Shown here: piece by piece, positions 24,406 to 33,190 of the stretch | Numbering within the stretch: the stretch's first letter is position 1 | Layout: each line of letters begins with the position of its first letter | From: Gemmatimonadaceae bacterium | GTDB taxonomy: Bacteria; Gemmatimonadota; Gemmatimonadetes; Gemmatimonadales; Gemmatimonadaceae | Direction of reading: 5' to 3' | DNA: 64,000 bases | Assembly (NCBI GenBank): GCA_035533015.1 | Contig: DATLUQ010000051.1 | Location: 244,558 to 308,557 of the forward strand | Translations under genes and position numbers: made by a program | Notes under the pieces: generated by a model | What the model was told of the DNA's origin: nothing | The model's database searches: none | The model's input: only the letters and a program-made list of their open reading frames with translations

Positions 24406-25575
24406 TCAGTCCATCGCCTCGACGATCGCGCCCTTGATGTAGCCGGTTTCCGGGATGGTGAGGATCTCCGGGTGGTCGAGCGGCTGCCCCACTACCTCGC
24501 GCAGTGCGAGCCGACGACCCGAGTCAGCCGCCGCGGCTTCGAGCATCTCCAGGAAGCGTGGCTTGGTCAGGTGGAAGCTGCAGCTCGCGGTGAATAGCGC
24601 CCCGCCCGGCGCGAGCAGGCGCATGGCGCGCAGGTTCACTTCCTTGTATCCCCGGATGCCGGCCGCCAACGCGGCTTTGGTCTTGGCGAATGCCGGCGGG
24701 TCGAGCACGATCGTGTCGAATCGCTGGTGCCCGCGCTCGGCCGTCCTCAGATAATCGAACGCATTGGCTTCGAGAAACTCGATGTTCGTGAATCCGTTCA
24801 GCGCCGCGTTCTGGCGAGCCCGGGTGAGCGCGGCGGCCGAGCTGTCGAGGGCGAGCACACGCTCCGCCCTCCCGGCGAGGTGGAGCGCGAACGAGCCGTG
24901 GTAGCTGAAGCAGTCGAGCGCGCGGCCCCGTGCCAGGGCACCGATGGAGGCCCGGTTTTCACGTTGATCGAGGAACGCCCCGGTCTTCTGGCCGTCCCAC
25001 GGCGCGGCCAGGTACCGTACGTGGTTCTCCCTGACCTCGATCTCTCGCGGCACGTCGCCGTAGAGCAGTTCCACGGCGCGCGGCAGACCCTCCTTGTCGC
25101 GCAACGAAGCGTCGTTGCGCGCCAGAATGCCGTCGGGCGCGACCACGACGCGTAGCGCCTCGATCACGTCGGCGCGGGCCGATTCGAGCCCGGCACTCAT
25201 GAACTGCACCACGAGCCAGCGGTCGTACCGGTCGCAGACGAGCGACGGCAGGCCGTCGCCCTCGGCGTGGATCAGCCGGTAGGCATTGGCGGAGTCGCGC
25301 AGCGGCCCCCGCCGTTCGATCGCGGCTCCGATGCGTTTGCGCCACCAGCCGGCGTCGATCGGCGCCTCAGGATCGCGCGACAGCAGCCGCAACGAAATCT
25401 CCGATCTGGGACTCCACAGCGCCCAACCCAGCGGCTTGCCGCGTTGGTCGCGGACCGCCAGCACACCGGCCGGCGCGTCGGGCCGGGCGACGACGTCGCT
25501 GCGATAGATCCAGGGATGACCGCGGTCCCACCGGCGGACGCCCTTGGGGGAGACGACGGCGAATTCGCTGGCCAT
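24406..25575 (-). CDS. rlmI: RlmI-like 23S rRNA (cytosine-C5) methyltransferase
   Basis: 389-residue protein with an N-terminal PUA-like domain (GVRRWDRGHPWIYRSDV), a middle EEHEE-type domain and a Rossmann methyltransferase core (ALDCFSYHGSFALHLA, LALDSS, motif IV DPPAFAKTK, and CSFH with the catalytic cysteine motif). Expected to methylate C1962 of 23S rRNA; paralogues of COG1092 have related specificities. ATG at 25575 follows the mltG stop by five bases. Confidence 0.88.
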   Translation of the reverse strand: MASEFAVVSPKGVRRWDRGHPWIYRSDVVARPDAPAGVLAVRDQRGKPLGWALWSPRSEISLRLLSRDPEAPIDAGWWRKRIGAAIERRGPLRDSANAYRLIHAEGDGLPSLVCDRYDRWLVVQFMSAGLESARADVIEALRVVVAPDGILARNDASLRDKEGLPRAVELLYGDVPREIEVRENHVRYLAAPWDGQKTGAFLDQRENRASIGALARGRALDCFSYHGSFALHLAGRAERVLALDSSAAALTRARQNAALNGFTNIEFLEANAFDYLRTAERGHQRFDTIVLDPPAFAKTKAALAAGIRGYKEVNLRAMRLLAPGGALFTASCSFHLTKPRFLEMLEAAAADSGRRLALREVVGQPLDHPEILTIPETGYIKGAIVEAMD

Positions 25576-25580
25576 GACAG

Positions 25581-26624
25581 TCAACCCGATTTCCTGCCCG
25601 GCGCGCGCGCGGCGCTCGTGTCGCGGCCCGACTTGGACTTCTTGGCCTGCGCGTCACGCTCACGGCGCATCTCGATCACGGCCGCTTCGTGTGCCCTGTA
25701 GTCCACGCGGAACTCGTGGTGGCCATCCGGCGCCGCGACGAAGTACTTGTAGGGTACGTGGGCCGGGTAGAGCGCGGCGAGGATACTCGCGCTGCCGGGG
25801 GACGCGATCGGTCCCGGCGGCAGGCCGAGGTGCCGGTAGGTGTTGTACGGCGACTTCACCCTGAGGTCCTTGTAGAGCAGGCGGTTCTCGTGTTCGGGCA
25901 GGACGTACTGCACCGTGGGATCTGCTTGCAGCAACATTCCAGCGCGCAGCCGGTTCATGTACACGGCGGCGATCACCGGGCGCTCCTCGGGCAGCTTGGC
26001 TTCCTTCTCCACGATCGACGCCAGCGTCATCACGTCGTTGCGCGACATGCCGAGCGTGTCGAGACGGGCGGTCCACGCCGGCTTCCACTCGTGCTCGAAG
26101 CGGCGCTCCATGATGGTCACGGCTTGGCGCGCCGTGGTGCCTTCTGAGAACGTGTATGTGTCGGGAAAGAGGTACCCCTCGATCGTCGGCGTGGGCAGGT
26201 CGAGCCGCGCGAGCAGCGCGGTGTCGCGCACGGCGGCGCGCACGGAGTCTTCCGGCGTGCCGAGCTTCTCGGCGAGCAGCGGTTCGATCTGGGCGAGCGA
26301 GAAGCCTTCGGGGATGATCACGGTGGCCACCAGGCCGCGGCCGGCGCGCAGCATGTCGAGCACGGTGCCCCAGCTGTCGCCGCGGCGCAGTTCGTAGGTG
26401 CCGGCCTTGATGCGCCGGTCGCCGCCGAGCACCCAGGCGTAGGCGCGGAACCAGCGCGCCGAGCGGATCACGCCGGCGTTGGCGAGCGAGTCGGCGGCCA
26501 CGCGCACCGACGCACCGGTGGGCACGGTCACGCGCGCCGTCGAGGCGTCGTTGGTGGCGCAGGCGGCGAGCGCGAGACCGGCGGCGAGGGCGGCCGCGGT
26601 GTGGGCGAGGCGTCTATGCGTCAT
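25581..26624 (-). CDS. mltG: Endolytic murein transglycosylase, lipoprotein form
   Basis: YceG/MltG family enzyme (347 residues) that cuts nascent glycan strands. The catalytic glutamate lies in ASIVEKEAKLPEERPVIAAVYMNRL; the PTIEGYLFPDTYTF and LPPGPIASPG signatures are complete. Instead of the usual membrane anchor, the N-terminus is a signal peptide with a perfect lipobox LAAC (C22). A Lys/Arg tail follows the domain. The ATG overlaps the end of ruvX by 11 bases, as in many bacteria where yqgF and mltG are linked. Confidence 0.92.
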   Translation of the reverse strand: MTHRRLAHTAAALAAGLALAACATNDASTARVTVPTGASVRVAADSLANAGVIRSARWFRAYAWVLGGDRRIKAGTYELRRGDSWGTVLDMLRAGRGLVATVIIPEGFSLAQIEPLLAEKLGTPEDSVRAAVRDTALLARLDLPTPTIEGYLFPDTYTFSEGTTARQAVTIMERRFEHEWKPAWTARLDTLGMSRNDVMTLASIVEKEAKLPEERPVIAAVYMNRLRAGMLLQADPTVQYVLPEHENRLLYKDLRVKSPYNTYRHLGLPPGPIASPGSASILAALYPAHVPYKYFVAAPDGHHEFRVDYRAHEAAVIEMRRERDAQAKKSKSGRDTSAARAPGRKSG

Positions 26625-27045
26625 GGCGCAGGGCGTGCTGCAGCAGCACGGTGGCAGCCAGGGCGTCCACGTCACCCTTGCGGCCGCGGGTGGAGCCGCC
26701 CATTTCGTGCACCGCGCGGAGCGCGGCGGCCGTGGTGAATCGTTCGTCCAGGAGGCGCACGGGCAGGCCGGTGCGCTTCTCCAATTCGTCACCCACGCGG
26801 CGCACTTCGACGGCGCGCGGCGTGTCGTTGCCATCTCCGTCGAGCGGCAGGCCGAGCACGAAGCCACGGGCTTCCAGTGCCTGGCCGCGCCGGATGAGCT
26901 CGGCGATCGGCGGGCGCTTGCCGGCGCGGCGCACGATATGCCCGGCGGGCGACGCGATCGTGCCGGTCGGATCGCTGATCGCGAGTCCGATGCGCCGCTC
27001 GCCCCAGTCCACGGCCAGCCACCGGCCCCGGTCCGTGGCGGCCAC
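26614..27045 (-). CDS. ruvX: YqgF/RuvX family pre-16S rRNA nuclease
   Basis: RNase H-fold protein, 143 residues, with the first acidic residue in LAVDWGERRIGLAISD, GLPLDGDG in the middle, the DERFTT glutamate and the terminal acid in KGDVDALAA. Known as YqgF, linked to 16S rRNA 5' maturation and proposed as an alternative Holliday-junction resolvase; the former is better supported in the family. The GTG start lies two bases after the rho stop. Confidence 0.9.
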   Translation of the reverse strand: MAATDRGRWLAVDWGERRIGLAISDPTGTIASPAGHIVRRAGKRPPIAELIRRGQALEARGFVLGLPLDGDGNDTPRAVEVRRVGDELEKRTGLPVRLLDERFTTAAALRAVHEMGGSTRGRKGDVDALAATVLLQHALRHDA

Positions 27046-27047
27046 CG

Positions 27048-28331
27048 TCAGCCGCCCTGCGCCATCTGCACGAAGAATTCCTTGTTGTTCTTGGAGCGCG
27101 ACATCTGCTTGAGCAGAAATTCGATCGCCTCGGGTTCCGGCATGTCGCCGAGGAACGTTCGCAGCAGCGTCACGCGGTTCAGTTCTTCCGTCGTGAACAG
27201 CAATTCTTCCTTGCGCGTGCCCGAGCGGTTGATGTCGATGGCGGGGTAGATGCGTCGCTCGGCGATCTTGCGGTCGAGGATGAGTTCCATGTTGCCTGTG
27301 CCCTTGAACTCCTCGAAGATCACCTCGTCCATGCGTGAGCCGGTCTCGATGAGGGCGGTGCCGATGATCGTGAGCGACCCGCCGTTCTCGATGTTGCGGG
27401 CGGCACCAAAGAATTTCTTGGGCTTCTCCAGCGCGTTCACGTCCACGCCGCCCGACATGATCTTACCCGAGTGCGGCATGACGGCGTTGTGCGCGCGACC
27501 GAGGCGGGTGATCGAGTCGAGCAGGATCACCACGTCCTTCTTGCTCTCCACGAGGCGCCGGGCTTTCTCGATCACCATGTCGGCCACCTGGACGTGGCGC
27601 TGCGGCGCCTCGTCGAACGTGGAACTGATCACCTCGCCGCGCACCGTGAACTTCATGTCGGTGACCTCTTCGGGGCGCTCGTCGATGAGCAGCACGATGA
27701 GGATGACGTCGGGGTAGTTCTCGGCGATGGCGTTGGCGATCTCCTGGAGGAGGAGCGTCTTGCCGGCGCGCGGCGGCGACACGATGAGTCCGCGCTGTCC
27801 CTTGCCGATGGGTGCGATGAGGTCCATCACGCGCATGCTGAGGTTGCCGCTCTTCACCTCCAGGCGCAGCCGTCCTTCGGGATAGCGCGGCCGCAGGTTG
27901 TCGAACGGCACCCGCTCCTTGGCCAGGTCCGGGTCGTCGCCGTTGACCGACTCGACCTTGAGCAGAGCCAGATAGCGCTCCCATTCCTTGGGCGGGCGCA
28001 CCTGGCCGTGGACCGTGTCGCCCGTCAGGAGGCCGAATCGCTTGACCTGCGACGGCGACACGTAGATGTCGTCGGGTCCCGCCAGGTAATTGTAATCCTG
28101 GCTGCGCAGGAAGCCGTACCCCTCAGGCAGCACTTCCAATACGCCCTGTCCGGTGAGCAGCGCCCCGCCGGCCAACAGCGCCTGCTCGATCCGGAACGTC
28201 AGGTCGTGACGCGGCAGGGTCTCCACATCGGCGAGCTCGAGCTCCTCCGCCATCTCGAGGAGGGCGGGGAGCGTCTTGCGCTTGAGTTCGGCGATGCTGA
28301 CGAGAGCCGGGGAGGAAGGCGGCGATGACAT
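27048..28331 (-). CDS. rho: Transcription termination factor Rho
   Basis: RNA-dependent ATPase/helicase, 427 residues. The N-terminal Rho-N helical domain ([20 protein letters not shown]) is followed by the cold-shock-like RNA-binding domain ([23 protein letters not shown]) and the RecA-type motor with Walker A SPPRAGKT, Walker [17 protein letters not shown] and the Q/R loops. The usual acidic/basic insert of actinobacterial Rho is absent. It heads the rho-ruvX-mltG-rlmI operon, just downstream of tRNA-Arg. Confidence 0.97.
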   Translation of the reverse strand: MSSPPSSPALVSIAELKRKTLPALLEMAEELELADVETLPRHDLTFRIEQALLAGGALLTGQGVLEVLPEGYGFLRSQDYNYLAGPDDIYVSPSQVKRFGLLTGDTVHGQVRPPKEWERYLALLKVESVNGDDPDLAKERVPFDNLRPRYPEGRLRLEVKSGNLSMRVMDLIAPIGKGQRGLIVSPPRAGKTLLLQEIANAIAENYPDVILIVLLIDERPEEVTDMKFTVRGEVISSTFDEAPQRHVQVADMVIEKARRLVESKKDVVILLDSITRLGRAHNAVMPHSGKIMSGGVDVNALEKPKKFFGAARNIENGGSLTIIGTALIETGSRMDEVIFEEFKGTGNMELILDRKIAERRIYPAIDINRSGTRKEELLFTTEELNRVTLLRTFLGDMPEPEAIEFLLKQMSRSKNNKEFFVQMAQGG

Positions 28332-28480
28332 GACGGCGGCTGACGGCGAACGGCGGACCGCTGGGGAGAGTGGGAGGGTCGGCGTCGATACGGAATCGAC
28401 GGGGTGGTCCGCTCGAGCGTTCCGCGGCGCGGATGCGCCCGGGACCCGCCGGGCGCCGCAGTGCGATGGGATAGGAGTGA

Positions 28481-28554
28481 CGCGCGCGACAGGATTCGAA
28501 CCTGTGACCTTCGGCTCCGGAGGCCGACGCTCTATCCAGCTGAGCTACGCGCGC
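28481..28554 (-). tRNA. tRNA-Arg (anticodon CCG)
   Basis: A full cloverleaf folds on the minus strand: acceptor GCGCGCG/CGCGCGC, D arm with AGCTCAGCTGGATAGAGC, anticodon stem TCGGC/GCCGA around loop CTCCGGA, and T arm with GGTTCGAATCC. The anticodon is CCG, reading CGG. CCA is not encoded. It lies 149 bases before rho on the same strand. Confidence 0.95.
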
Positions 28555-28566
28555 GGATAGATCCGT

Positions 28567-28595
28567 AACCTAGCCGGGGCACGGAGAGGGTTCAA
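28567..28595 (-). promoter_or_regulatory. Promoter of tRNA-Arg(CCG)
   Basis: On the minus strand, TTGAAC (28595-28590) and TAGGTT (28572-28567) are 17 bases apart and end 12 bases before the tRNA. The rho operon may share this transcript, since no terminator is seen between them. Confidence 0.6.
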
Positions 28596-28763
28596 GCGAG
28601 CCGATTCGCCATTGCTGATCCTCACTCGCGTGGCCTATCGACGCGGCAGGGGCGGCTCTATTATGCGTGACGTTCCACGGCGGCCCCGGGGTCCTTGCGT
28701 CGGGCGTCCCGCCCCCGGTGGCCCGCCCCCGCCCCCGCCCGCGCTCCTCCCCGCACCCGGTCC

Positions 28764-30584
28764 ATGCCGCGTTTCGTCCTGGGCATCTCCGCGTTCTACC
28801 ACGATAGCGCCGCGTGCATCCTGCGCGACGGGGTGATCGTCGCCGCGGCGCAGGAAGAGCGCTTCACGCGCCAGAAGGGGGACGAAGCGTTTCCGGCGCG
28901 GGCGATCGCCTTCTGCCTGAGCGCCGCCGGCGTCGGCGCAGGCGACCTCGAGGCCGTCGCGTTCTATGACAAGCCGCTGCTCAAGCTCGACCGCGTGTTC
29001 GAGACCTTTCTCTGGACCGCACCTGCTGGGTTCGCCTCGTTCCGCCACGGGGCGCCGCTCTGGGCGCGCGACCGGCTCGACATCGAACGCACCATCCGCC
29101 GCGGCCTCGACGACTACGAGGGACGCGTCCTGTTCACCGAACACCACGAGTCGCACGCCGCCAGCGCGTTCTATCCGTCGCCGTTCGACCGCGCCGCCAT
29201 TCTCACCATCGATGGGGTGGGCGAGTGGGCCACGGCGTCCATCGGCGCGGGACACGACGCCGACCTCGAGTTGCGTCAGGAACTGCATTGGCCCGACTCG
29301 CTGGGCCTGCTCTATTCTGCGTTCACGTATCACGCCGGGTTCAAGGTCAACTCCGGGGAGTACAAGCTCATGGGGCTCGCCCCCTACGGCGAACCCCGGT
29401 ACGTGGATACGATCTACCGCGAGTTGATCGACCTGCGCGACGACGGGTCGTTCACGCTCAACCAGCGGTATTTCAACTACGTGAACGGACTCACGATGAC
29501 GAACGACGCCTTCTCGGCGTTGGTCGACGGACCGCCGCGGACGCCGGAGTCGGCGCTCACGCAGCGCGAGATGGATCTCGCCAGGTCGGTGCAGGAGGTG
29601 TGCGAGGAGATCGTGCTGCGCATGGCCCGCGCCGCGCGGCGCGACACCGGAGAGACGAATCTCTGCCTGGCGGGCGGAGTGGCGCTCAACGCCGTGGCCA
29701 ACGGCAAGCTCCGGCGCGCCAGGATCTTCGATCGCGTATGGGTGCAGCCGGCTGCGGGCGACGCTGGCGGCGCGCTCGGCGCCGCGTTCGTCGCGTGGCA
29801 TCAGTACCTGGACGCGCCGCGGGCCGTGGACGGCGTACATGACGGCATGCGCGGCGCGCTACTCGGCCCCGTGTACGGCGCCGACGATATCCAGCGGGAC
29901 CTGGCCGCGCTCGGCGCCACGTGGCAGCGCCTCGATCGCCAGGGCGCGGTGGACCGTGCGGCCGACCTGCTGGCGGCCGGGCAGGTGATCGGCTGGTTCG
30001 ACGGCGCCATGGAGTTCGGTCCGCGCGCCCTGGGCGCGCGCAGCATCCTGGCCGACGCGCGCGATCCCCGGATGCAAGCGCGCATCAACCTCAAAGTGAA
30101 GTTCCGCGAGGGGTTCCGCCCGTTCGCCCCGAGCGTGCTTGCCGAGCGGGCCGCGGAGTACTTCGAGGTGGACGGCGAGTCCCCGTACATGTTGTTCGTC
30201 GAACCGGTGCGCACCGACCGGCGCATCCCAATGGCGAAGGGCGACACCCGGTGGGGAATCGAGCGGCTCAATCAGCCGCGCTCCGACGTTCCCGCGGTCA
30301 CGCACCTGGACTACACCGCGCGGATCCAGACCGTGACCGCCGGGCGCAGTCCGGGACTCCACGCCGTGCTGCGCGCGTTCGCCGACCGCACCGGGTGTCC
30401 GCTGCTGGTCAATACGTCGTTCAACGTGCGGGGGGAACCCATCGTCTGCACGCCGGCTGATGCCTACGACTGTTTCATGCGCACCGACCTCGATGCGCTC
30501 GTCTTGCCCCCGTTCGTGTTACTCAAGCGCGATCAACCCGTTCAGGATCCTGCCCAATGGCATCGCCCGCTCCAACTCGATTGA
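28764..30584 (+). CDS. NodU/CmcH/TobZ-family carbamoyltransferase
   Basis: 606-residue O-carbamoyltransferase that uses carbamoyl phosphate and ATP to carbamoylate a hydroxyl. The N-terminal Kae1-like domain has H13 in FYHDSAA, the metal motif HHESHAASAF (H127, H131) and LTIDGVGEW, plus GEYKLMGLAPYGEP and LCLAGGVALNAVANGKL; the C-terminal YrdC-related part has EFGPRALGARSIL, FRPFAPSVL and NTSFNVRGEPIVCTP. It heads a four-gene operon with SxtJ-like, DUF5989 and SGNH/TPR genes, pointing to modification of an exported glycan or secondary product. A -10-like TATTAT at 28659 lies upstream. Confidence 0.93.
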   Translation: MPRFVLGISAFYHDSAACILRDGVIVAAAQEERFTRQKGDEAFPARAIAFCLSAAGVGAGDLEAVAFYDKPLLKLDRVFETFLWTAPAGFASFRHGAPLWARDRLDIERTIRRGLDDYEGRVLFTEHHESHAASAFYPSPFDRAAILTIDGVGEWATASIGAGHDADLELRQELHWPDSLGLLYSAFTYHAGFKVNSGEYKLMGLAPYGEPRYVDTIYRELIDLRDDGSFTLNQRYFNYVNGLTMTNDAFSALVDGPPRTPESALTQREMDLARSVQEVCEEIVLRMARAARRDTGETNLCLAGGVALNAVANGKLRRARIFDRVWVQPAAGDAGGALGAAFVAWHQYLDAPRAVDGVHDGMRGALLGPVYGADDIQRDLAALGATWQRLDRQGAVDRAADLLAAGQVIGWFDGAMEFGPRALGARSILADARDPRMQARINLKVKFREGFRPFAPSVLAERAAEYFEVDGESPYMLFVEPVRTDRRIPMAKGDTRWGIERLNQPRSDVPAVTHLDYTARIQTVTAGRSPGLHAVLRAFADRTGCPLLVNTSFNVRGEPIVCTPADAYDCFMRTDLDALVLPPFVLLKRDQPVQDPAQWHRPLQLD

Positions 30585-30970
30585 CCCGCGCGCAGGGAAT
30601 GAAGTTCGCGTTCACGCTCGCCGCGGCGTTCTCGGTGCTGTCGGTGCTCCTGGCCTGGCGCCAGCGCACGCTTGGCGCCGAGGTGGCGTTCGGCCTCGGG
30701 TTCGTACTGCTGGTGGCGGGGGTGGCCGTGCCGTCGCACCTGGGCCCAGTGGAGCGCGTGTGGATGGGGTTCGGCCGCATCCTCTCGCGGGTGACCGCGC
30801 CGATCGCGCTCGGGATCGTCTATTTTATAGCGTTGACGCCCATCGCCTATGTGCGCCGGACGTTCGGCCGCAGCCCCCTCGCCCGCGATCCATCGGCGTC
30901 GACCTACTGGACGCCGCGCGCGCCGCGCGATGTCGAGGAGCGGCACCGCGCGCTCGAGCGTCAGTTCTGA
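30557..30970 (+). CDS. SxtJ-like small membrane protein
   Basis: 137 residues with three hydrophobic segments (about 17-33, 43-59, 79-98), a GPVERVWMGFGRILSRVTAPI signature and a hydrophilic tail containing STYWTPR. This matches the SxtJ-type family that accompanies carbamoyltransferases in many bacteria; its biochemical role is unknown. The gene overlaps the end of the carbamoyltransferase gene by 28 bases. ATG at 30599 is an alternative start giving 123 residues. Confidence 0.75.
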   Translation: MASPAPTRLTRAQGMKFAFTLAAAFSVLSVLLAWRQRTLGAEVAFGLGFVLLVAGVAVPSHLGPVERVWMGFGRILSRVTAPIALGIVYFIALTPIAYVRRTFGRSPLARDPSASTYWTPRAPRDVEERHRALERQF

Positions 30971-30983
30971 CCCGGAGACCCCG

Positions 30984-31142
30984 ATGGCCTCATTGAACAT
31001 CCTGCGACAACTCTGGGCCTTCATGCGACAGCGGAAGAAGCTCTGGCTGCTGCCGATCATCCTGATCCTGATTCTGGCCAGCGCGCTGCTGTTGCTCGTG
31101 CAGGGGTCGGCCCTGGCCCCGTTCATCTACTCGATCTTCTGA
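30984..31142 (+). CDS. DUF5989 small membrane protein (52 residues)
   Basis: A 52-residue protein with a basic N-terminal part (LRQLWAFMRQRKKLWLLP) and one membrane segment (ILILILASALLLLVQGSA) ending in APFIYSIF, the DUF5989 pattern. GGAG lies six bases before the ATG. The stop overlaps the next start as TGATG. These tiny proteins are regular companions of SxtJ-like and carbamoyltransferase genes; function is unknown. Confidence 0.85.
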   Translation: MASLNILRQLWAFMRQRKKLWLLPIILILILASALLLLVQGSALAPFIYSIF

Positions 31143-32989
31143 TGACGCGCGCGCGTTACTGGATCTTTTTGACGATCACCGCGCTCTCGCCCTTCCTCTT
31201 CCTGGGCGCGGTCGAGTTGGTGTTGCGCGCGGCGTGGCCCGGTGGGGCGATCCCGGTGTTCGTGAAGGCGCCGAGCCAGATGGGTGACTATCTGCTGCCG
31301 AACCCGGCGCTGGCCAGGCGCTACTTCAGCATCGAGCAGCATCCCCCCAGCCCGATCGTCGAGCCGTTCGCGGCGCACAAACCGGCGCACGCATTCCGGA
31401 TGTTCGTGCTCGGTGAATCCACCGCCGCCGGGTTTCCGTGGCCGCCCACGGGCACCTTCTCCCACCTGCTGCAGGACGTGCTGCGCGACGTCATGCCCGG
31501 CGACTCCGTGGAGGTGATCAACCTCGCGATTCCGGCCACCAACAGCTACGCTGTGCTCGATCAGACCGATGCCGTGATCGCACAGCATCCCGACGCGGTG
31601 GTCGTGTTCCTGGGGCACAACGAGTATTACGGCGCGCTGGGCGTGGGCTCCACGGAAACCGTGGGCTCGTCGCCGGCGCTGGTACGCGCGTACCTGTGGC
31701 TCGAGCGCTTTCGCACGTTCATGCTCTTGAGGGACGGCATCGCGCGGGTCCGTCGGGCGTTCGCGAAACAACCCGCGGGGAACGGGCAGGCGGCGAGCTT
31801 CATGGAAACCGTCGCCCGCGATCAGGAGATCACGCTGGGCGGCGCGGCCTATCAGGCGGGCGTGCGCCAATTACGGGGGAACCTCGAACGGATCCTTGGC
31901 AAGTTCCGGCGCGCGGGCATTCCGGCGTTCATCGGAAGCCAGGTGAGCGACGACCACGACATGCACCCGTTCGCCTCGCCGGCGAACGCGGTGCCCGGCG
32001 GCGCGGATGCGGTGTACGACTCGGCGCAGGCTGCGGATGCTCGGCACGACACGGTGGATGCACGGCGTCTGTTTGTCCGGGCCCGCGACCTCGACGTGAT
32101 CAGGTTCCGCGCGCCGAGCGCGTTCAACGACGTCATCCGGTCCGTGGCGCGCGAGGAGCACGCCACATTCGTACCCGTGGCGGCAGCGTTCCGGGCGGAG
32201 TCGCCGGAGGGGATCATCGGCCACAACCTGATTCTCGAGCACGTGCACCCCAATCAGGCCGGCCAGGCGCTCATCGCGCACGAGTTCCTGCAGTGGCTGG
32301 ACAGCGCGCACTTCGTGGGGCACGCGGTGCAGCTCGATCGCATGAAGCCGTGGGCCGACTACGTGGCGGGAATGGACATCACGCCGTTCGACGACCGGAT
32401 CGTGGCCCACACCGTGAAGACGCTCACCACGCGATGGCCGTTCGTGCCGGTGGCGCAGGACCAGGACTACCGCGGCACGTATCATCCGACGGGGGTCGTG
32501 GACAGTCTGGCATTCCTGGCGTCGGCGGGGCTTCCGTGGCGGCAAGCCAAGGTCGAAGTGGGGCAATACTATGAGAAGGCGGGGTTCCCCGATTCGGCGC
32601 TCGCCGAATATCGGGGGCTCGTTCGCGACATGCCCACGCAGGCGTTCCCGTATGAGTTGGCCGGTCGCGCGCTGATGGAGATGAAGCGGCCGGCGGATGC
32701 GATCCCGCTGCTCAAGCGCGCCTATGCCATCCGGCCGTCGCCGTACACCGCGTTCGCCCTCGGAACCGACGCCGCGCAGCACAAGGATCTTCAGGATGCG
32801 GCGCTCTATCTTCGCGAAGCGGCGGCGCTCGATCCGCGCAGTCCGCAGGTGGTGTACCAGCTGTCGCTGACGCTGGCATTGATGCGCGATCTGCAGGGAG
32901 CGCAGGCGGCGGCGGCGCAGGTGTACCAGCTAGATCCAAGCTATCCCGGTATCCAGGATTGGATGAGGACGTTGGGGATCGTGCACTGA
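31142..32989 (+). CDS. Membrane-anchored SGNH/GDSL hydrolase with TPR domain
   Basis: 615 residues. After one N-terminal membrane segment (7-30) comes an SGNH hydrolase-like domain with GES at 91-93 (Ser93 nucleophile), block III N160 in GHNEYYG, and an ExxH (E366, H369) in place of the usual DxxH. The last 140 residues are TPR-like helical repeats (PYELAGRALMEMKRPADAIPLL). It probably acts as an esterase or acyltransferase on a glycan at the periplasmic face. Its start overlaps the DUF5989 stop, so the four-gene cassette is translationally coupled. Confidence 0.82.
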   Translation: MTRARYWIFLTITALSPFLFLGAVELVLRAAWPGGAIPVFVKAPSQMGDYLLPNPALARRYFSIEQHPPSPIVEPFAAHKPAHAFRMFVLGESTAAGFPWPPTGTFSHLLQDVLRDVMPGDSVEVINLAIPATNSYAVLDQTDAVIAQHPDAVVVFLGHNEYYGALGVGSTETVGSSPALVRAYLWLERFRTFMLLRDGIARVRRAFAKQPAGNGQAASFMETVARDQEITLGGAAYQAGVRQLRGNLERILGKFRRAGIPAFIGSQVSDDHDMHPFASPANAVPGGADAVYDSAQAADARHDTVDARRLFVRARDLDVIRFRAPSAFNDVIRSVAREEHATFVPVAAAFRAESPEGIIGHNLILEHVHPNQAGQALIAHEFLQWLDSAHFVGHAVQLDRMKPWADYVAGMDITPFDDRIVAHTVKTLTTRWPFVPVAQDQDYRGTYHPTGVVDSLAFLASAGLPWRQAKVEVGQYYEKAGFPDSALAEYRGLVRDMPTQAFPYELAGRALMEMKRPADAIPLLKRAYAIRPSPYTAFALGTDAAQHKDLQDAALYLREAAALDPRSPQVVYQLSLTLALMRDLQGAQAAAAQVYQLDPSYPGIQDWMRTLGIVH

Positions 32990-33115
32990 CGAACGGCGGG
33001 CCCCGCTGACTGCAGGCTCAACGCTGGGAGTTGACCGGTCGGGCCGTGACGCGGCTCGGCAGGGAGAGTCTGCCTGTTAGGAGTCCGCTAAAGGAGTGAA
33101 CGGGGTGAAGACTTC

Positions 33116-33144
33116 TTGACGGTCCGCGGATGGAACCGTACTGT
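33116..33144 (+). promoter_or_regulatory. Promoter of the ADOP permease pair
   Basis: TTGACG (33116-33121) and TACTGT (33139-33144) lie 17 bases apart, with transcription expected near 33151, about 40 bases before the ATG. The -10 box is inside the inverted repeat listed next. Confidence 0.6.
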
Positions 33145-33163
33145 ATTGTTGTAGCGATACAGT
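33140..33163. promoter_or_regulatory. Inverted-repeat operator over the -10 region
   Basis: ACTGTAT and ATACAGT are perfect inverted half-sites separated by ten bases. They cover the -10 box and start point, the classic position for repression. The TGTAT-N10-ATACA layout is similar to PadR-family operators, and PadR genes often accompany ADOP permeases, but no such regulator lies in the window. Confidence 0.6.
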
Positions 33164-33190
33164 GCTCTCCGGCGCCGATGCGCCGGACCC

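Noticed and set aside
30557..30970. SxtJ similarity as a sign of saxitoxin synthesis
   Set aside because: The name comes from one toxin cluster, but the family is widespread beside carbamoyltransferases; no other sxt genes are present.
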